Source: Alisma plantago-aquatica (taxonomy: Eukaryota > Streptophyta > Magnoliopsida > Alismatales > Alismataceae). Taken from it: 64,000 nucleotides of DNA. The position numbers and the translations under genes were made by a program. The stretch is taken from NCBI GenBank assembly GCA_963693085.1, contig OY856413.1, positions 468,394,379 to 468,458,378 of the forward strand, given 5' to 3'. Positions within the stretch are counted from its first letter, which is position 1. Each line of letters begins with the position of its first letter. Positions 50,087-60,708 of the stretch are shown piece after piece. A model generated the notes under the pieces. The model was not told the DNA's origin. It did not search any database and was given only the letters and a program-made list of their open reading frames with translations.

Positions 50087-51760
50087 AACACCCATTCTTT
50101 CTTGAGGCTTCTGCCTAGATTTCTGAAATGTTGACAATGACTTAGTGTGCCTCTGCAAAATGCAAAAACACCAGGCTATATTATACTAAGCACCAAAAAC
50201 AAAACATTCAAAAACAACGCAGTGAGAAAACAGAACAGAACTCGTACAAGTGACCACAAATAGCAGTAAGAAGAAATCTTTTATCACCAATAGTGATTCT
50301 AGTATGTATTAATTTATCATATTAAAAAAGCTTTTCAACAGAGCATTAGATACCATTCCACAAAACAAAAACTCTCCCAATACCATGACTGGTGTGATGA
50401 GAAATCCACTATAACTACCCAAATTTATTGGATAAACAATTGCTAAGTTATCAAACTTATTGGATAAAGTAGCATTGTTATCCTCAGTTTACCCCTTTCT
50501 CCCTCTACCTCTGGACGTATTCTTCTTATTACATTTTAGAAACTAAAAGGAAGGTTCTAAGTTATTTTTCTCAACAGAGTTGGGAGGGGTAACAAGGTTA
50601 ACACTTCCCCTTCAAAAGAAAGGTCATTTCAGCACAACATTTTACAAGCAACCATCTTGATCATCACTGGATCAATAGACTAAAAAACACCAGATATATA
50701 GAAGCTCTACTTCATCTTCTGAACATAAGGACAAGTAGGAAACTCCAACATTGTAGAATACATACAACCATCTTGATCACCACTACATCAATAAACCAGT
50801 AACATCAGATGGAACCCTTCTTCATCTTTAGAAAATACGAACAAGTATAGCAATTCCAGAAAAAATAACACAGGGCTCGTTTAGTAAAGAAGCACTTTTA
50901 TCTCATTATGGATAATAGACTATAGCACACTCACATTGACTAACCATTCCTCAAAAATCACCTTATTTCTATACCACCAGATATAGTAAAGGATACATAT
51001 AATAGATTTAAAGGAGGTATTGCTTATTTCCTTCATACTGTCTTCAAAGAAACTAGGAATATTATTAATACATTCATTATCAACTACTTTGGCTATGACC
51101 CATATATATGTGTGTCATGAGAACACTTGTTCATATAGAATAGAACAGAGTAGCAAAATTACACATACATGCACACATGTGTATTGCTTTGAACCAAGCT
51201 TGAGCCTCAACAATTATATATGAGTAATATTTGATCAAGTATGACTTGGATTACATGGTAGGTATTATACATAAATTCGAGTTTGTACAATTAATAAATA
51301 TTGTACATATTCGAGAAAGACAATATTCAATCAAATACTATATCTACTCAATCACATAAGTAAATTATTCTTTTCTTATTGACAAAACACAAAGTTGTAT
51401 GATAGAAAAGCATTATGAGGATGCTATACTGTAGATGCATAGCCTAGGAATTTATGTACATCACAACTTTGATTCCCTTCCATTTAGTTATGGTAGCTAC
51501 TCCCAAGGAGCTATTTCCTCGCTTCCAAATATTGAACACACCCCTGACTACTCTGTATTACTGTTGTATGACCATCTCCATGCAACTGAGGATAGTCAAA
51601 GTTTTTCAAGATTGTGATATGTTTCTTATACGTGTGAACGTTAACCCTTAGGGGAGGAGGAGATAACTCATATGAATACTAGATGGTTAGTATTTTTACT
51701 AAGTAAACCCAGCTAATCCTATGCAGATCACATTGGGGGGAGATGAGGCGGACACATGAG
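50087..51760. other. No gene seen
   Basis: AT-rich interior of CACTA II. It holds only short frames without recognisable domains and no clear repeats. Confidence 0.4.
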
Positions 51761-52260
51761 GTATGAACTGTAAGCCCATTAGAGGAAGAACCAATCTTGG
51801 CTATCAGGCGTCGAACTGGGGGCTAGTGCTCTCCCAAATGAGAAAAAGAAAAAAAGATACGAACCTAGAGAGGATTCCAGTGGCCGAAGAAGCAAGCTGC
51901 GTAGCAGAAACGACCAATGCGGCCGAGCAGGGCAATCGGCGGCAATCAAGCACGGTGACTGCGTAGCAGCAACGACCAATGCGGACGGCAGCAATCGTCA
52001 ATGGCGGAGGGCAGCAACCATCAACAGCCTTACCCCGATGAAGGATGAGCCCAATACGAAGGATGAACGGCAGCAACCGAGCAGGGCGATTGGCGTCAAG
52101 GATGACCCAATGCGGAGGAACCGATGAGAGAATCGGGAGGGGGAGGGTTCAGTGGAGGAGTGCGGAGGAACCAATGAGAGAATCGGGAAGGGGAGGGTTC
52201 AATGGAGGAGTGCGGAGGAAATGAGGGGGAAACTAGCGCCCGCCGGGACTGGGTGGTTTT
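51761..52260 (-). promoter_or_regulatory. GC-rich leader/promoter region of CACTA II transposase gene (inferred)
   Basis: This stretch is CpG-rich against an AT-rich background and lies about 280 bp inside the functional 5' end. A donor-like GGGG|GTAAGG on the minus strand near 52035 could start the leader intron that ends at 48096. The transcription start cannot be read from sequence alone. Confidence 0.4.
52112..52211. repeat. 50-bp tandem duplication in the leader region
   Basis: Units 52112-52161 and 52162-52211 (GCGGAGGAACCGATGAGAGA...) differ at only a few bases. A partial third unit (GCGGAGGAA) follows. Confidence 0.9.
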
Positions 52261-55200
52261 TTTCGTGAATTTTGATAGATGAATCAGAGTTTTAGAATGG
52301 AGGGAAGGATTATGAGATGGAGGGAAGATTTGGCATGGAGTTTTTGAGGGGGTAATTCGTAACAAATGTATTTGTGAGGGACCAATGTTCACATAAAATG
52401 CCTAACGATGTCAAGAACACGGTTGAGGGATGTGGTCCCATATTTGAAGGATGAGCCCTCACAAATGGACATCATTATTCACGATTTTTGGTTCCTCACA
52501 AATGTTCTTCAACAAAAGCCAAATTTTTTGTAGTGACAGTGGAACTTCTTGGACAAAGAAGATTGGGACACGTTTGTTGCTTCAAGAAAATTTGAAGAAT
52601 TCAAGGTATTAGGCGTCACTCCCAATTTGATTAATATACGTTGTATTCACCTATTCAAGATTAACATTTAGTGCTACTAACCAAATCATTAATGTGCATA
52701 CTAACTAGGCCCTCACTGAGGCACAAAAAGCAAGGCGTGCACTGAATGTGCATGACCACACTATGGGTCCAAAGGGCTATGTAAGCGTTCACCAAAGACT
52801 ACAGCCGGAGTCTACTGCTACTCAGGAGTCCTCTACTACATGTGCCACACCCATGCCTCGCCATGATGTCTGGATAGTTGGGAGGCAAAATAAGAAGAGT
52901 GAAATAAATAAGCCCGTAACTGCTGAGGCGGCTGTAAAAGTGGCAAAATACAACTCTTAGATCAATCGTTTGAATATTGATTATTTGTGGTGTTAACTTA
53001 CCAATTTCTGTTGATGGTGATTAGCGGGAGCTGTATGAGCAGAGGAAATAAGGCACGTTCATCCCTCAGGGCACAAGGGATGAATTGATAGTTTCTCTGG
53101 GTAACCCAAAGCATCTTGGACGTGTTAGGGGTGCATGCGCTGGTGTGGGAATCAAAGCATTCTTTGGACCATCCCAGCGCAAACCCAAAGTGGGACTTTC
53201 ACAAGAAGAGGTAACCTATTCTTTTTTTAGAAAGTTACTGCAAAAGGGAATTCAATAATAATAAGCTAATGTTTCTTTTATCCATGTATAGGAGAATAAG
53301 AGAGTCGAGGATATAGTTGCTAAGAAGGTCAATGATATAGTTGCTGAGAAGGTCAAGGAAGAAATGGTGCGGTGGCAGGCATCTCAGGCTTCCAATCAGC
53401 CTATGACGACCCACTCTTCTCCGGATGCACAGACTGAGAGTATTCCTAGAGACCCATCACCTAACACGTCTGCTGTAAGTATTGTTTATGACATTGTAGC
53501 TAGTCTTTTCAAGATGATATGTATATATGTATAACATTCTTTATGTAAATTTATAGGCATTGAAGTCATGCCGCTTAAGAATGCAAGACTATGTTGTTGC
53601 AGAGGTGCAGGCTTACCCGTCCCTTCCTGGGGCAACGTTTCATGGGACTCCAATGCCGCAGGGCTACGTTCGTGTGAGCCCGATATGTGTATTATCCGAT
53701 TGGAGGGAAGCTGCATTGCCATATGCCCACCTGGATATTGATACACTTGGTGAGGCAGAAGGCAGGGTGATATTGTGGCCCAAAGCAGATGTCGTCTACA
53801 CTACTGAAATTATAAGATCACAATTTACATTACTTTAGATTGTTAATGTGTATATATGAGGTCAATTGATCTGAAATTATATATACAGGTTAAAAAGAAG
53901 ACACCCGGAGCACCTAGGCCTCCACCTCCACTTCCTGCATTACCAACTTGGGTTCCAAATGGCCTAAAATACCTGTTAGGTCCTTCTTGTAGGGGAATGA
54001 CATGTTGGCTACGGGCACATAATATACATTGCCATATAATTATTTCTTTAGAAGCTAATTATGCAGGTCAATCATACGAAAATTTATTTATACAAGATAT
54101 TATTGAGTTGTTTATATATGATTGGCTGAATACATCAATGATAGAGACATGGATAAGGTGAGATCTTATTTATACATCCATATACCTTGTGTAAGATCCA
54201 GTGATCTGGGGTCTTATATATTAATGCATATGTAATACATGTTTTGCAACTACTTAGTCGAAAATCAATGCAAACAATTTGCATTTGACCATGTGGGATT
54301 TTTGATTCCATCATTGATTAGTATGGTAGCTAAAGACACTGATAGTGTTCAACAATAATGTATAGATGCTTTTACAATTTTCGGTCAGTAAAAGAAGATG
54401 ATAATAATAGCTTCATTCAATGTCAAGTAAGTTTACTTTACTTATAATTTGGACTTAAGAAAATTACATTTTTATTGTGGATTTTGAGTTATTAATTTTT
54501 AACATTTTTACCTCTAGCGGTAGGCATTGGGAGTTACTAGTTATTGTCTCCGGGACGTTCACTGTTTATTATCTAGATCCTGCGGGGAGTACATTGAATA
54601 CTAAAATTGGACACGTAATGAGATTGTCATTATTCTGGTGAGAAATATTTCATTTTTATATCCGCTAACATATGTTATTACATTACTATTTAATTATGCA
54701 ATTTACTGTGTTACATTAACATGTAGGGGTTTAGATACATTCAAAAATGTTGGAGGAAAGGTCCCAAGGAAAAAGAACCAGCCAATAATTTGGGAGAACG
54801 TAAAAGTAATTTTCCGACTCCAATGTATATATTATTTATGTGAACTGTGCTTAGTTATATTTTTTAATATTTTGTATGTTTCAATTTATAGTGCGCTACA
54901 CAAGACAACAATTGGGCATGCACATACAGATGATTATCCAATATGCCGCATTGGACATCAATACCATACATGAGGTATTATATATAGTCTCATTAGTTAG
55001 TTTGAAATATATCAATCTTATTTTGATATTATTACTTATATATACATCATTCTCTTTGCAGGTATTTAAAACTGACCACACTATAGGTAAACGCTTAAAA
55101 GATGTACATGCTCCATATACGATGGAAGTATTAAATGAAGTAAGAGAATAATGGGCAAGAGCCATACAAGCAGTGGCGATTGTAAGATATAATTGGGATG

Positions 55201-55471
55201 TTGATAGCGATGTTGAATGATATTTTGTAAATGAATATTTCTGAATGTGTATACATGTCTGAATGTTTCTACATGTGTGAATGTGAGAATTGAATTGATG
55301 TCTGAATGTATCTACTTGTGTGAAAAGTATATTTGTTAATTTTGTAGGTTTGTGGCATGTCTGTAGGCTGATATAAATGGATGTCGTAAACCTGCAGTTC
55401 AGAAAACTGAACTGTAGGTTCTCATCCTGCTGACCTCCCACAGCAGGCCTGCAAACTGATAAAAAAAAACA

Positions 55472-55950
55472 TAGACGTCGGTTATTTATAGAACACCGTC
55501 ATCAAAGATTTACAGCGTCGGTTATTGGAGAAAACCGTCGCCTGATATGACAAACAACCCGACCGTGCAGGAAAGCACGGCCGTGATGGAAAACGCGTCG
55601 GTGCTTAGTACAAAACCGACGCCTATAGTACTAAACACGGCCGTGCAGGGAAGCACGACCGTGTCGTCTGGAAATATGGCGTCGGTTAGGTAGTTGCAAA
55701 CTGACGCAGAGAGTGTCCTAGATGGCGCCCTTTTTATTGCGTGAAACCTTTTGACGTCGGCGTACTATACATAACCGACGCCTATAGATGTCCTGCTGGC
55801 GCGTTTTCGGTGGCGCGAAACCGTTTGGCGTCGGTTATAAAAATGACGCTGAAGAGTTCGACCTTTAGCGGCGCCCACATAGGCGTCGCTGGAGAACCGT
55901 CACTAAAAGGGGTTAAACAACCGACGCCAAAAGCGTATTATGTAGTAGTG
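55472..55950 (+). repeat. 3' subterminal repeats of CACTA I
   Basis: Many CGTCGGTT and AACCGACGC words occur in both orientations, together with CACGGCCGTG near 55573 and 55634. The run ends at the terminal TGTAGTAGTG at 55950. It mirrors 36051-36505. Confidence 0.85.
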
Positions 55951-55976
55951 TTTGACTTCATCAAGGTGATAAAAAT

Positions 55977-56112
55977 CGAGGTGTCTAGAGGCGGCCACAA
56001 AGAAACAGGCTGGTAGATAAAGAGCACACTTACTCAAATGACGCCGAGGTGTCTAGAGGCGGCCACAAAGAAACAGGCTGGTAGATAAAGAGCACACTTA
56101 CTCAAACGACGC
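55977..56112. repeat. 68-bp tandem duplication beside CACTA I
   Basis: Units 55977-56044 and 56045-56112 (CGAGGTGTCTAGAGGCGGCC...) are nearly identical. A related single unit lies at about 56561-56628. Confidence 0.9.
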
Positions 56113-56810
56113 GGAATTCTGAACGGTAAGGTTCGCATGGTCCATCGTCACAGAGCCTAAGGGTGGTGTACAACACAACAAACATCAACCGTAAAGTTCA
56201 ACAGCTTGTTTTAAATTAGACACTGAAACGGACATGTTAGTTCGGTGGTTATCATTTTCATCGTCCAGTTCAAAATTTCGTCTGGTCAACTACATAGGCG
56301 GGGTTGATTGACATATACATATTTCCCTAACTATCTAGAAAGGAAATATGATTTTGAAACATTTGGGAGTGATTATTTTGGAACCAAATTCAAAGTTTAG
56401 TGGAGTGCGTTTTACTGGTGTGTGTTGCCAAGTCTTCACAAAACTGTAATTTCAAGGATATGGATAGAAGTTTAGGATGACATTGATGGTTTAACTTTTA
56501 AGGGGTGGATGGAACAGACATCAATTGAAACCAAAGTCGGCTTCATCAAGGTGATTAAAAACGAGGTTTCTAGAGGCTGCCACAACGAAACAGGCTGGTA
56601 GATAAAGACCACACCACTCAAATGACGAGGAATTGTGAACGGTAAGTTATGCATGTTCCATCGTCGCCGAGCCTAAGGGTGGTGTATACAACATAGTAAA
56701 CATCAACAATAAAGATTGAGACTTGTTTTAAATTAGACACTAAGACAGGCAGGTTAGTTTGGTCGCATCGTTTTATCGTCCAGTTCAAAGTTGCTCCGAT
56801 TCCAAAAGCC
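56113..56810. repeat. Third copy of the tandem-repeat locus and a local segmental duplication
   Basis: 56270-56535 matches 34040-34310 (GACATATACATATT, GATTATTTTGGAACCAAA, TGACATTGATG words). 56120-56280 and 56630-56800 are also duplicates of each other (GAGCCTAAGGGTGGTGTA, TTGTTTTAAATTAGACACT). This copy has neither the MITEs nor the CACTA, so it serves as an unoccupied-site reference. Confidence 0.75.
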
Positions 56811-57500
56811 GAGATGAGTAGCGAGCACCGTGTCTCTTTGTTTCTTCGGCGTTTTGGATGAGAACTGGAAAGTGAGCGCCATCGGAACTCAATCCTGAAT
56901 GAATTTCTCATCCACGTTTTCTTACAAATTGGTAGCGACCTATCGGGAACGGTTTGGCGTTTTGCTCACGACGGCGCGCAAGTGTATCATACCCCTGGAT
57001 GGTTAGCACTTTCTATGCTGCTACCATCATGAGCGTTGTGACTTGTGAGAGTGAGCGGCGGCGCGATGAGCGGCGGCCGTATCAATTTGATGGCCTGATA
57101 CGGGCATCGAGAAGAGCCTCTTTTTGCCATCCCTAAGAAGAGGTCAGCTCCGACTTTTCTGTCGCTTATTATTCACAAAGTGGGGCCGGGATCTGTAGCG
57201 TGCGTGAATGAAGTTGATGTGTTGCATGTGTACTTTGACATTGTGATTTCGCGCACCTATCTCTACATTTACCTTCTACCGAATTCATGTAGACGACTTG
57301 GTGTTATTAAATCGATCTATAATCCGTCTCCTCTACCCCTACTAGCTACGTCGATATACGTGCAGCACTAATCATGTTATTACATAGTCTAACACTGCAT
57401 TCATCCGGCTCGTTCGGGGAATCCTTACTCTGGGTTACTTACTCTCATTCCGAAGTGGCGTGACATGACGTGCAGCATACTTGGTATACTGTTAAGGAAA
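56811..57500. other. GC-richer patch without supported gene
   Basis: 57000-57110 (GAGCGGCGGCGCGATGAGCG) resembles 18500-18550 (GAGCGACGGCGCGACGACCG), with loose similarity on both sides. Frames are 60-100 codons and unrecognised. It may be a relic of a promoter, a gene fragment or an unknown repeat family. Confidence 0.35.
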
Positions 57501-57857
57501 ATGCTAGCCCTACTAGTCCTAACCCCACATATACCTCATTTCAAACTTGGTTTTCACACCCAAATAACTGGACCCAATAAAGATGCATCCATTTTCTGCA
57601 CTAAGCCATACAGACATGGGAAAAGGGAGCGGAACAAAAGCACAGAAAAAAAAAATCGTAAGATATTACAAAAAGAGAGATTAAATTGTTTCACATATAA
57701 CTTTCAAACCGCAATACGTTTTTTTTTACAAAATATAAACCATTAGATTACTTACAAGAAATATATTACTACACGACTAATGTTCACATATATATAAAAA
57801 CAAATATAAGAAATATATGAAAATGAGTATTGTCTATGCAAAAAATGAGTATTATTC

Positions 57858-57900
<43 letters not shown>

Positions 57901-59660
57901 AAAGTAAAAACTATGAACAATATCATAAAAAATAATAGAAAAATACAAAATGAGTATTATTTAAATATTAATATAATACTTATTTTTGTATGAAATATAT
58001 TGAAAAATGTGTACAATCTCATTAAAAATATTGTTATTTTTGCATTGCGGGGTAGTACTCATTTTAGAGTAATACAATAACTCAAAAATGAATATTGTAT
58101 CATTTTTGGTATATTACTTTTTTTTAATTCGTAACATAGTAAATCAAAATTCAAACCTAGTAAGGTTAAGTTGAATAATAGCTCATCTTAGCTTCAGACC
58201 TTAGGGTCAACAACCCTACCTAGATATGCATATTCCTCACATTATTAATAAGATTGGTACCTAAATTCAATTCGAGGTATATGCACTTCCTTAAAATTAG
58301 ATGACATCATTACTTGGTGATCACATCTTCATTAGTGATTTTAAGTTTGCTTGGTGACTACATTTTCTACTGAGGTTTCCAAACTATCATTCATTTTTCT
58401 TCACATAAGGGTTAGGTAACACCTCAAAACCCTAGTTTATGTCATTAAGCTCAACTTAGAATATTCATTCTCATATGTACATTTTAAGCATAACATGTGT
58501 CTACATAATCTCTCTCACTCATGATAGGATGAAATAAGTATTTGGCAGCAGCCCAAAATAAAGTTCATCCCATTTCAAGAGTAGAGATGGCGTGACCATA
58601 TATTATCTTAAAATTTTAAATCTTAGATTTAATCATTTGGACAATGATTCCAAACCATAATTACTTTTAATCCCACAATATTCTTATATTTCATGAAGTC
58701 AAGTGCCTTTCTCAGTCTTGAGTTTGTGCATAATTTTATTATTACATGACTTCTTATATGTTTTATTTCTACACTCCATGTCTCATTAGTCTTACTCATT
58801 TCCTCAAGGTCTCTAGGGGTACAAGTACCTTTGTAGTGATCTCCTCCTGGCCTCGTGGGCCCTATGCAGTTAGGGTGTGTGTTTCAAATTTACCCCTTGG
58901 GCCTCATGAACTCATGAAGGTGGCCAATCTCTTGACCAATGGGTCTCAAGCAAAATGGATGGCTATCTCCTGACCCCATGGTCGATTTCCATTAGTGAAC
59001 GATCACCTCCTAACCTCAATGGTCTTATGTACCTTTGAACATCGTTACCTGAGCTTAGGATTGAATTAAAGTTCTACCATGTCTAGGGTTTATCGAGTAC
59101 ATTAATTTCATGTGTAATTCTTTGACGGTTATTTCCTCCATCGCTTAGGGTATACATTATTCACTTTATGTTCCCTCACTGGACTCATGAAGACCTTCCC
59201 TTCTAGTCTTGGTCTTATACTATCAGTCACTTCCTTGGTGACTTGCCTTATGTCCCTCGGAGATGGCATACTTGGGCTCAAAGAATGTGTGTTCCTTCAT
59301 GTTTTGTATGTTTAATTTTATACGCTTTTAGTGACATTCAAGGTTACCTCAATTCTCTAACTGATTGGTCAACTCACCCTTCTAGGATAGGTCCTAACCT
59401 AGGGCTCCTTCTTGGCTCATAAGAGGAGGTTAGGCTCTCTAGCCACAACTTGACCCCGTAGGTTTAAGGTTTTGCCTCCCCAATAGGTATGTTTCCCTAT
59501 TCGAGGGTTGACCCACCCTGGGTTGGGACAACAACCCTAAAAGTTGAATTTCATTTATATGTAACCATTCATATGTTGAACATGCATTTTTTATTGTAAC
59601 TTTTCAACCCATATGTGCCCAATCTCTGTAATTTGACCACTCACTAGGGTAGTCATCATA
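57501..59660. other. No gene seen; AT-rich, (TA)n at 57861-57893
   Basis: A 33-bp TA microsatellite and A-rich runs occupy 57650-58100. The rest has short frames only and no recognisable motif. Confidence 0.5.
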
Positions 59661-59912
59661 ATGTACCCACTTACATGGGCACTTTCAATAACATACCCAT
59701 TCATTGGGGGCAGTTTCCATATCATACCTACTTGTTGGGGGTAATCTAAATAACATACCCACTTGTTGGGGGGAGCTTCAATAGCTTACCCAATCACTGG
59801 GGGTAGCATACACACTCACTGGGGGTATTCTCAATAGCATACCCACTCGTAGGGGTAGTTCCGATAGCTTACCCACTAATTGAAGGTATCATATCTACTC
59901 ACTGGGGTATTC
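59661..59912. repeat. Minisatellite of about 31-bp units
   Basis: Units of the form CATACCCACTCACTGGGGGTA plus about 10 variable bases repeat about eight times, with some 22-bp shortened units. The units differ from each other, so the array is not freshly expanded. Confidence 0.8.
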
Positions 59913-60695
59913 TTCATTCATACATTCCTTTAGAGATAACATTAGGGTGATAAGCAAGTTATATTTATACTATGAGTTACTCATAGGATGCTTACGTTTC
60001 TTAAAACCCTTCACATGATTCCTGAATGAATTTCTCCACATACATGCATGCATGGGAGATTGGGTCACCTAAACTCTTATGGATTTTTTTTCTTATTCTC
60101 TTCCTTAATTAGGGTTCACATGGATATGATTATTATTTCACCCATACTACTCCATTACAGTTCATGATTTGAGTTAGGAACTATCCTTGTACCTTAGTGT
60201 TTTGTGATTCCCTTGACCCACTAAGGGTTTTCCTAAACAAATCCTAGTTCCATCTATGGTTTACCCTTGTAAGGAAAACCTATTAAACCATTTTTCTTTA
60301 CTTTACCATTGTTTTCAAATTATATGTACATTAACTGGCAGAGGATGTCTCAATTCTACTTCTTCTTCTAAAAAATACTCAATTGAGACGAGGAGAGAAG
60401 TATATTTTAGGGTTTTATTAAGTAAGAGGATGAGAAATGGATGAAATTTGAGATAAGAATACTTAGAGGAAACATTACTTTAGGCAAACCCTATGTTCTG
60501 TCCATGCATGCATCATTATGGCTAAGGGAGTCCTTGTATACCTACTTAGTGGTGCGGAGGAAAATATTTCTAGCCCCCAAAGTCATGATCCCTATTACAC
60601 ACCATTACCATCGGGTCATGCCTTAATAATTTTCCATAAATTTCTAAAAATTACTTGGAATTATAAACTATTAAAATTATTTGAAAATTTTGGGA

Positions 60696-60706
60696 CTCTG
60701 ATACCA
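60696..60706 (-). other. Candidate primer binding site, minus strand
   Basis: The minus strand reads TGGTATCAGAG two bases after the putative LTR end GGTTGTTACA. This is the initiator-Met primer word also found at 3069. Confidence 0.5.
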
Positions 60707-60708
60707 AA

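Larger units (their letters stand above)
38673..52535 (-). mobile_element. CACTA (En/Spm) element II, 13.9 kb, nested in element I
   Basis: The ends are CACTACAAAAAACTGGGCC at 38673 and, on the other strand, CACTACAAAAAATTTGGC at 52535. ACA flanks both sides (38670-38672 and 52536-52538). Genes are on the minus strand, so the functional 5' end is at 52535. The order from there is a GC-rich leader, TNPD transposase (48095-44664) and TNPA-like gene (44333-39443), which is the arrangement of En/Spm. Subterminal words CCCTCACAAAT and CCCTCACGAAT occur at both ends and differ from those of element I, so the two belong to different families. Confidence 0.93.
37939..55220 (+). pseudogene. CACTA I gene: Transposase_24-like N-part, DUF8039-like middle and Ulp1-like C-part, split by element II
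   Basis: Exons with AG/GT borders: 37939-38028 (30 codons, repeated D-E-H-D-V-H units), 38146-38433 (96 codons), 38533-38672 continued at 52539-52605, 52709 on, then further pieces to about 55220. Between 38672 and 52539 the second CACTA is inserted inside an exon. The H-T-M-G-P-K-G segment near 52757 matches the Transposase_24 family of plant En/Spm genes. 53560-53810 resembles the DUF8039 region. 54524-54600 shows the H-W...D pattern of Ulp1 (C48) cysteine proteases. In-frame stops lie at 38269 (TGA) and 53049 (TAA). The expected catalytic Cys near 54910 is not evident. Such fused proteins accompany many plant CACTA elements; the role of the protease is not established. This copy is dead. 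Confidence 0.8.
36051..55950 (+). mobile_element. CACTA (En/Spm) element I, 19.9 kb including nested element II
   Basis: The left end is CACTACTACAGAAACAAC and the right end on the other strand is CACTACTACATAATACGC. The flanks are TTT at 36048-36050 and TTT at 55951-55953, the 3-bp duplication expected of CACTA transposases. Removing the element joins ATATGATTTT to GAC, which matches paralogous unoccupied copies near 34110 and 56350. Both termini hold many CGTCGGTT/AACCGACG repeats. Without element II the element is about 6.0 kb and has only one gene, so it lacks its own TNPD transposase and is probably non-autonomous. Confidence 0.92.

Noticed and set aside
55472..55930. Repeated GTCGGTT/AACCGAC words considered as a CRISPR-like array
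   Set aside because: Spacing and orientation are irregular and the words sit at both ends of a CACTA element, as subterminal repeats do.
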